A DNA stretch of 36,928 nucleotides from contig CALBDU010000019.1 of the NCBI GenBank assembly GCA_937927335.1, positions 1-36,928 of the forward strand, in the 5' to 3' direction. Position numbers and translations under genes: made by a program. Below are positions 32,547 through 36,928 of the stretch, in pieces. The notes below the pieces were generated by a model that did no database searches, was not told where the DNA came from, and worked only from the letters and a program-made list of their open reading frames with translations. Positions within the stretch are counted from its first letter, which is position 1. Each line of letters starts with the position of its first letter. This DNA comes from an uncultured Clostridium sp. (GTDB lineage: Bacteria; Bacillota; Clostridia; Clostridiales; Clostridiaceae).

Positions 32547-32633
32547 AATTTCACCCCCATATTTATCTTCCCTTATCAACAGGAAGATACTGCTCTTCCG
32601 CTTAAATTCATCCTTTCTTTAACTTATTCAATA

Positions 32634-32954
32634 TTAATTTGAAAAATATTCAAGCTTGCTTTTTAACACATGTTTTGGCTGAAAACCAACCATCTTATCG
32701 ACAGCAGCTCCATTCTTAAATATCATTAGTGTGGGGATGTTCATGATACCAAACTTCTGAGCTATATCAGGACTTCTATCAACATCAAGCTTTACAACCT
32801 TTGCTTTTCCAGACATTTCACTGCTTAATTCCTCTATAGCTGGCGCCACCATTTTGCATGGTCCACACCATTCTGCAAAGAAATCCACCAGTATAACATC
32901 ATTGCTATTTAAAACCTCATTTTTAAATTCATTACTGTTTAATATTTTTGCCAT
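32634..32954 (-). CDS. Thioredoxin
   Basis: A 106-residue thioredoxin-fold protein with the classic active site WCGPCK (C30, C33) and the cis-Pro motif MNIPTLMIF. GGAGG precedes the ATG. It is the fourth gene of the ArsR-controlled operon, between rhodanese and the selenoprotein. It is probably a dedicated reductant for these two rather than the cell's main thioredoxin; no thioredoxin reductase gene is in the window. Confidence 0.92.
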   Translation of the reverse strand: MAKILNSNEFKNEVLNSNDVILVDFFAEWCGPCKMVAPAIEELSSEMSGKAKVVKLDVDRSPDIAQKFGIMNIPTLMIFKNGAAVDKMVGFQPKHVLKSKLEYFSN

Positions 32955-32975
32955 AATTTAATACCTCCATTTATT

Positions 32976-33293
32976 TTATCTTTTTAACGGCTTTGTATAT
33001 GACATTGTTCCGCCGGATACATTTACAACCTTGTAGCCTAATGCAGAAAGCCTTCTGCATGTTCCTGAACTTCTTGAACCCGAATGGCAGATTATATGAT
33101 ATTCCTTATCTTTGTGTAAATATTTTTCAGGTTCGGCTAATATGGCACTCATAGGGATATTTCTTGCTTTAGGAACATGTCCTGATCTGAACTCATAATT
33201 TTCTCTTACATCTATAAGGTTAACCATAGAGAGCTTTTCACTTAATTCTGCAGCACTAATTGAATCATATTTTTTCTTAAATAATGAAAACAT
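32976..33293 (-). CDS. Single-domain rhodanese sulfurtransferase
   Basis: A 105-residue rhodanese-like protein. LIDVRENYEFRSGHVPKARNI is split over the usual first half (quoted motif LIDVREnYEF-GHVPKA), and the active-site loop is CHSGSR with Cys69. A second Cys79 lies nearby and could resolve a persulfide. It would carry sulfane sulfur and hand it to the adjacent thioredoxin. GGAGG precedes the ATG. The short N-terminus (MFSLFKKK) has no signal peptide. Confidence 0.9.
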   Translation of the reverse strand: MFSLFKKKYDSISAAELSEKLSMVNLIDVRENYEFRSGHVPKARNIPMSAILAEPEKYLHKDKEYHIICHSGSRSSGTCRRLSALGYKVVNVSGGTMSYTKPLKR

Positions 33294-33329
33294 CTAAACC
33301 TCCATATAAGTATATAATTCGTTTATGTT

Positions 33330-33518
33330 TTAGCCTTCAATCTGTAAGGCTCTCATTGGACAGAAGTTAACACATTTGCCGCATTTAATGCAAAGCTCAT
33401 TATCTACAGTTGGAGCATTAAAGCCATCCTGTTTTAAAGCTCCAACAGGGCATATCATTACAGAAGGGCATGGATGATTTTGAGGGCATCTTGGTGTTTT
33501 AACAACTAATTCTTTCAT
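33330..33518 (-). CDS. Small 4Fe-4S ferredoxin-like protein
   Basis: A 62-residue iron-sulfur protein. The C-terminal half has a complete cluster motif (CIKCGKCVNFCP). The N-terminal half has an unusual CPQNHPCPSVMICPVGAL with wider spacing, which may bind a second cluster with altered properties. GGAG precedes the ATG. It is the second gene of the operon and probably links rhodanese or selenoprotein chemistry to the NapH-like membrane protein. Confidence 0.85.
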   Translation of the reverse strand: MKELVVKTPRCPQNHPCPSVMICPVGALKQDGFNAPTVDNELCIKCGKCVNFCPMRALQIEG

Positions 33519-33547
33519 TTTCTTCTCCTTTTTATTTTTAATTGTTT

Positions 33548-33832
33548 TTATAAGTTGCAGTAATCATTTTTTAGCACATTTATCACATTGCACAGTTTGC
33601 TATCCTGAATTGAATATGTTATAGATAAACCATTTCTTTTATAATCCAATATGCCATGTGCCTTTAACATAGCTAAATGCTGTGAAAGTGCTGATTGGGT
33701 AAGATTATTCATTTTATAGTGAAGCTGACTTACCGTCATTGGTGATTCCAACAAACAGCATACAATCATCAATCTATTTTCATTCGACAATACCTTTAAC
33801 AATTCAGAAATTCCTCTAATATTGTCTATCAT
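33548..33832 (-). CDS. ArsR-family repressor, persulfide-sensor type (BigR/SqrR/YgaV-like)
   Basis: A 94-residue winged-helix repressor. It has the ArsR pattern KVLSNENRLMIVCCLLES...SQHLAMLKAHGILDYKRNG. Instead of the metal-binding CVC motif of ArsR proper, it has Cys25/Cys26 in helix 2 and Cys92 in the C-terminal LKNDYCNL. These positions match the two redox cysteines of YgaV (LILCML and LKNVYC as I recall), BigR and SqrR, which form a polysulfide bridge. GGAGGTG precedes the ATG. It is the first gene of the operon, and its own promoter carries a 14-bp inverted repeat. Confidence 0.82.
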   Translation of the reverse strand: MIDNIRGISELLKVLSNENRLMIVCCLLESPMTVSQLHYKMNNLTQSALSQHLAMLKAHGILDYKRNGLSITYSIQDSKLCNVINVLKNDYCNL

Positions 33833-33851
33833 CTCAACACCTCCGCGTCAA

Positions 33852-33887
33852 ATATAAGTATATTAATATCTTCTAATATACTTATAT
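33852..33887. promoter_or_regulatory. ArsR operator: 14-bp inverted repeat
   Basis: ATATAAGTATATTA (33852-33865) and TAATATACTTATAT (33874-33887) are perfect complements around an 8-bp spacer. It begins within the -10 and covers the start site of the operon promoter. Confidence 0.75.
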
Positions 33888-33914
33888 ATTACATTGGATT
33901 TTATTGCTTGTCAA
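33886..33914 (-). promoter_or_regulatory. Consensus promoter of the ArsR-selenoprotein operon
   Basis: On the minus strand, -35 TTGACA (perfect), 17-bp spacer, -10 TAATAT. The start site falls inside the inverted repeat at 33852-33887. Confidence 0.8.
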
Positions 33915-34005
33915 TATTTAATTCAAAATTGGTGTAAGTACCATTTTATAATCTTTAACTATAGTTTCCACTTTGACATTTTAATATTTCTGTTTTTTAA
34001 TTAAT

Positions 34006-34041
34006 AAAAATAGCACCTACTAAGCAGCAGATGCCATTTTT
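34006..34041 (-). terminator. Terminator of the mrp operon
   Basis: On the minus strand, a 12-bp imperfect stem (two G-T pairs) around a 10-nt loop, followed by a T-rich stretch. It starts at the stop of the C39-like gene. Confidence 0.65.
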
Positions 34042-34046
34042 CAATC

Positions 34047-34688
34047 CTAATAATTATCATTCAAATAGAAATATGCTAAACCCCCGCCAAGAGTCGTGGT
34101 TTTATGCCATAACGAAAGATCTATCTTTTTTATCATTCCTTCATCGACAATTTGTACATATGCCGAGTCTTTATCATATTGAAGTGAAATAATGGTTACC
34201 CAGTGCCATTCTTCGAGACTTTTTTCATCTCCGTTTGATAAATTTAAGAATGCTACTGGTACGTCCTTATTTAATGCCCTCTCTATGAAAGAAAGTATTT
34301 CTGAAAGGGAGCAGCTGACTGGATTTGCTGATGGTACATTGATAAATTCACCTTCTACAGCAATTCCTTTGCTGGATGCATACGAAATAAAAGATTGGTA
34401 AAACAATTCAGCTGTCTTAATCCCTTCATCCGTAGGTGTTACATATTTCCATGTTTCATCCATAAGATACTGGCATCTTTCCTTGCTGTTTACAGCCTTA
34501 TTACATTTTTGTATAGCTTTCAAGTGTATAAGATAATTTATAATATTAGCAGCTGTTGTCGGTCCACATCCTGAAATACGCTGCCATTCTGTACTATACC
34601 AATCCTGTTTGCAGCCAAAATAAGATGTTCCTGTACTTTCATCTGAAATCTTGAAAGCATCCTTATTTGATATTGACTTGTTTATCAT
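34047..34688 (-). CDS. C39-like (papain-fold) cysteine peptidase-like protein, no signal peptide
   Basis: A 213-residue protein with the C39_2-type pattern: YFGCKQDWY and QRISGCGPTTAANI hold the presumed nucleophile Cys41, EEWHWVTIISL holds His162, and VDEG holds Asp182. No signal peptide or membrane segment, so it would act in the cytoplasm, unlike bacteriocin-processing C39 domains fused to ABC transporters. It may process a small peptide or be a transferase of the same fold. The start was moved from TTG to ATG, which has GAGGTG at 6 nt. It follows the CGGC gene by 31 bp and is probably the last gene of that operon. Confidence 0.7.
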   Translation of the reverse strand: MINKSISNKDAFKISDESTGTSYFGCKQDWYSTEWQRISGCGPTTAANIINYLIHLKAIQKCNKAVNSKERCQYLMDETWKYVTPTDEGIKTAELFYQSFISYASSKGIAVEGEFINVPSANPVSCSLSEILSFIERALNKDVPVAFLNLSNGDEKSLEEWHWVTIISLQYDKDSAYVQIVDEGMIKKIDLSLWHKTTTLGGGLAYFYLNDNY

Positions 34689-34719
34689 ATGCAACACCTC
34701 GTTTTAAATTTCAAAACTA

Positions 34720-35163
34720 TTAATCGTATTCCTTCATAGACAAATCTGAATCCTTAAACAGCTCGGGTGCAATTTTGCTCATATTCATATTTCCCCAGTA
34801 GGATAATTTCTCATGGTCGGAAAAATACTTCATTGGAATTGGATGTGTTCCTACTATCACTGGAATTTTATAGTGAGTTTCAATGAACTCTTTGAACTTT
34901 TCAATACTTGGACATGGTGGATAGCCTACTACAAAACCAGTTGCAAGATGTATTACCTCGGCTCCGTTTTTTATCATTTCAGCCGGGACATATTCTATAT
35001 TTACGCCTGGACATCCGCCGCAATAAGAGTACCCCACTAATTCTACTTCTTCATCAGGTGGATAAATTGAAAATCCACCAGCACGTTCTCGCAATGCCCT
35101 CAAGCATTTTCCTCCACCACAGCTTTGGTAACGTCCGCAAATAATAATCCCGATTTTTTTCAT
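34720..35163 (-). CDS. CGGC domain protein, putative metal-binding
   Basis: A 147-residue protein named after its conserved CGGC (48-51). It also has C9 in IIICGRY, C15 and C20 in CGGGKC, and PPCPS, an array suited to a metal or Fe-S site. The function is unknown; such genes often lie beside Mrp-type ATPases in anaerobes. The upstream in-frame ATG overlaps the GGGGGTG site, so the ATG at 35163 is used. Confidence 0.82.
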   Translation of the reverse strand: MKKIGIIICGRYQSCGGGKCLRALRERAGGFSIYPPDEEVELVGYSYCGGCPGVNIEYVPAEMIKNGAEVIHLATGFVVGYPPCPSIEKFKEFIETHYKIPVIVGTHPIPMKYFSDHEKLSYWGNMNMSKIAPELFKDSDLSMKEYD

Positions 35164-35223
35164 AAACAACACCCCCATCATTTATAATAATATGATTATG
35201 TCCTCATGATAGTTTTTAGTCCC

Positions 35224-35682
35224 TTACTTTTCATCTTCCCTGTATTCACATCTGCACCACTTTTTACAAAAGTCAGACTTCCTTCTGTGACATATGATAT
35301 CCTCTGAGCCACATGCGGGACACGTGTATATGTCTTGTTCACTTTTGATTTCATATTTTTTACCACAACCATGGCATTCAAATTTGCAGTAGGTTGATGT
35401 ATAGTTGCCTCCCCGGATTCTAATAGCTTTACCTTCAGTTAATGCTAATATAACCTTTTTCCTTGCACTATCAATTATGTTTTGGAATGTTTGACGGGAT
35501 ATCTGCATTCTTTCAGCACATTCCTCCTGGTTTAAATCTTCGATATCCTTAAGCCGCATAGCCTCAAGCTCTTCCACTTTCAATTCTACTTCTTCCAATT
35601 TGCATTTAGGCTTTCCACAAGGCACAAAATAGGTATCCTCGGGGAAAAACTCTACTCTTCTGTATTTTGTAGGTCTTACCAT
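35224..35682 (-). CDS. DUF134 (UPF0251) helix-turn-helix protein with C-terminal zinc ribbon
   Basis: A 152-residue protein. Residues 1-100 are DUF134: GRPTKYR-like start (MVRPTKYRRVEF), then a sigma-70-region-4-like helix-turn-helix (LNQEECAERMQISRQTFQNII). The C-terminal third is Cys-rich (CHGCGKKY, CPACGSEDI, CKKWCRC), a probable zinc ribbon or Fe-S sensor. The start overlaps the Mrp gene by 7 bp. It is the likely DNA-binding regulator of this operon, whose promoter has a long inverted repeat. Confidence 0.88.
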   Translation of the reverse strand: MVRPTKYRRVEFFPEDTYFVPCGKPKCKLEEVELKVEELEAMRLKDIEDLNQEECAERMQISRQTFQNIIDSARKKVILALTEGKAIRIRGGNYTSTYCKFECHGCGKKYEIKSEQDIYTCPACGSEDIICHRRKSDFCKKWCRCEYREDEK

Positions 35683-36515
35683 TTTAATTCCTCTAATCTT
35701 TTAATGACATTTATCACTGTTGGATTAAACATATTCCATAATTCCAGGCTTATTTCCTTATAGTCACAGTTTGATAAGTTAGAAATGGTATTAACCATTG
35801 GCAATTGCCCAAGAAGGTGTAAATCGTTTTCAACCATAAATTTGTCAATGTTTTCACTGTTGAAAAGTTCTATTTTTTCACCACAGTCCGGGCATACTAT
35901 ATAGCTCATATTTTCAATAATACCCAAAATATTCATGTCCATTTTCTTAGCCATATTGATTGCTTTTGAAACAATCATGGATACCAGATCCTGTGGAATG
36001 GATACCATAACTATTCCGTTAATTGGTATAGACTGCATTACAGTTAATGCAACATCACCGGTTCCAGGAGGCATATCAATGATCAAGTAGTCAAGGTCCT
36101 CCCAAAGCACATCAGTCCAAAATTGTTTTACGGTTCCCCCTATTATTGGTCCCCTCCAAATTACTGGTTGATTTTCATCTTCAATTAAAAAATTTAAAGA
36201 CATTACTTTTATACCGTCTTCAGTTTGTATAGGGTAAATATACTCCTCTGTTCCTTGGGCCATTACATTAGTTAAGCCCAGCAACCTCGGAATGCTGGGT
36301 CCGGTAATATCAGCATCCAATATCCCCACCTTAAAGCCAAGCTGGTTAAGCTGTTTTGCAATCATAACTGATATAGTTGACTTGCCTACTCCGCCCTTTC
36401 CGCTCATAACCCCGATAACATTTTTTATCTGATTTAATGGATTGTTTTCAATCATGCATTGTTCCTTATCCTTTTCACATCCTTCATTTGATGGACATGT
36501 ATTACAATTTGACAT
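35676..36515 (-). CDS. Mrp/NBP35-family P-loop ATPase
   Basis: A 279-residue ATPase with the deviant Walker A GKGGVGKST (39-47) and switch regions DADITGPSIPRLLG and IDMPPGTGDVALT. This family carries or assembles Fe-S clusters. The N-terminus is Cys-rich (CNTCPSNEGC), and the centre has CPDCGEK, both possible cluster sites. GGGAGG precedes the ATG at 36515; the open frame extends further only into the inverted repeat of the promoter region. It is the first gene of an operon with DUF134 and CGGC genes. Confidence 0.92.
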   Translation of the reverse strand: MSNCNTCPSNEGCEKDKEQCMIENNPLNQIKNVIGVMSGKGGVGKSTISVMIAKQLNQLGFKVGILDADITGPSIPRLLGLTNVMAQGTEEYIYPIQTEDGIKVMSLNFLIEDENQPVIWRGPIIGGTVKQFWTDVLWEDLDYLIIDMPPGTGDVALTVMQSIPINGIVMVSIPQDLVSMIVSKAINMAKKMDMNILGIIENMSYIVCPDCGEKIELFNSENIDKFMVENDLHLLGQLPMVNTISNLSNCDYKEISLELWNMFNPTVINVIKRLEELKW

Positions 36516-36534
36516 AGATGTTCCTCCCATATTT

Positions 36535-36602
36535 AATTTTATTGGCATTTGCTAATTACATAATAATTGAAAAATTTGTTATTGTCAAATGCCAATAAAA
36601 TT
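36535..36602. promoter_or_regulatory. 17-bp inverted repeat flanking the mrp promoter
   Basis: AATTTTATTGGCATTTG (36535-36551) and its perfect complement (36586-36602) are 51 bp apart centre to centre, about five helical turns. One arm covers the -35 and the other lies just after the start site. Confidence 0.75.
36560..36588 (-). promoter_or_regulatory. Promoter of the mrp operon
   Basis: On the minus strand, -35 TTGACA (perfect), 17-bp spacer, -10 TATTAT, with a leader of about 38 nt. Confidence 0.75.
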
Positions 36603-36639
36603 GAGAAATTTCTATTACAAAATAAAAACTGCCAACCAA

Positions 36640-36780
36640 AGAAATTCTCTAGTTGACAATCTTTATTTAAGAACTGTCAAAAATAAAGAAAGATGGACTA
36701 ATAACATACGACAGGGATTCCATTACTCTTATAAGAAAATAGCTTTTAAATTTAAATCACCGCATACCAATACAAAGTAA
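36640..36780 (+). pseudogene. Possible degenerate transposase 3' fragment
   Basis: The interval 36603-36928 has no convincing gene. One short frame contains LYLRTVKNKERWTNNIRQ, which weakly resembles the LYLA...KKWT...RNW region near the C-terminus of IS256-family transposases. There is no ribosome site, and its N-terminal codons come from the inverted repeat. This is a tentative reading. Confidence 0.25.
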
Positions 36781-36876
36781 TTGTGTAAAGGGTTTAAATA
36801 CCAAATTTTATATTGTACTTATGTTTAATAGGTACTTTCCATATTCGGTCATTATCATAGCTTGTGCAATATCAAT

Positions 36877-36928
36877 TATGTCCGTATAATGGTGTAAATT
36901 AGATAAGCAAAAAAAAGAGAACATGCTT
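36877..36928 (+). mobile_element. Probable IS256-family left end (partial, runs out of window)
   Basis: GTCCGTATAATGGTGTAAA (36880-36898) is very close to the terminal repeat of IS256 as I recall it (GTCCGTATAATTGTGTAAA). TATAAT within it, with TTGTGC 17 bp upstream, forms a promoter reading off the right edge. The transposase itself would lie beyond the window. A related sequence, GTAATTGTGTAAAG, lies at 36776-36789. Confidence 0.45.

Noticed and set aside
36589..36780. 63-residue protein MPIKL...
   Set aside because: Its ATG and first codons come from the operator inverted repeat, and no ribosome site is present; kept only as a possible transposase remnant.

Overview
The window reads as a chromosomal segment of a low-GC, anaerobic, Clostridium-like Firmicute. 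Pointers are strong GGAGG ribosome sites, a reverse-type rubrerythrin, a ferredoxin-dependent 2-oxoacid oxidoreductase, several ferredoxin-like proteins, a TPP riboswitch, a Gram-positive LexA box and one probable selenoprotein. No rRNA, tRNA or CRISPR array was seen.

Layout. 1-2150 (+): the 3' end of an adenylation-domain enzyme, then a metallo-beta-lactamase-fold hydrolase and a DUF1097 membrane protein. 2160-5345 (-): an orphan ribD, a small membrane protein and a DUF47/PiT phosphate uptake pair. 5377-12646 (-): the purine operon purE-C-F-M-N-H-D, with two copies of a hairpin-rich repeat on either side of purH. 12794-18785: an SGNH hydrolase, a candidate small RNA, two paralogous solitary adenine methyltransferases resembling C. 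difficile CamA, a Rossmann/chemoreceptor fusion and a reverse rubrerythrin. 18860-21813 (-): a thiamine-precursor ABC transporter under a TPP riboswitch. 21863-26480: lgt, a ferredoxin-like protein divergent from a Crp/Fnr regulator, a TauE/SafE permease, a polysaccharide deacetylase and a small unknown gene under a LexA-box promoter. 26518-30011 (-): a four-subunit 2-oxoacid:ferredoxin oxidoreductase (VOR-like) and an IclR regulator. 30148-30855 (+): a class I glutamine amidotransferase. 30971-33914 (-): a redox/sulfur operon. 34006-36602 (-): a Mrp ATPase, DUF134, CGGC and C39-like operon. The right edge is degenerate sequence with a probable IS256-family end.

The most notable system is the 30971-33914 operon: ArsR-type repressor, 4Fe-4S protein, rhodanese, thioredoxin, selenoprotein, then an NapH-like Fe-S membrane protein. 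The ArsR protein has the two cysteine positions and C-terminus of the persulfide-sensing BigR/SqrR/YgaV group. It is preceded by a consensus promoter whose -10 runs into a 14-bp inverted repeat. The fifth gene looks broken, but its in-frame TGA follows a Cys codon and is followed by a 7-bp hairpin with a GGAU loop at the position expected of a bacterial SECIS. I therefore read it as a 101-residue Cys-Sec protein. Together the genes look like a reactive-sulfur-responsive thiol/selenol and electron-transfer module. That function is inferred.

Start codons were moved from the longest open frame to the ribosome-site-supported codon for purD, purC, the VOR alpha and ferredoxin subunits, the IclR gene, the NapH-like gene, the CGGC gene, the C39-like gene and the Mrp gene.
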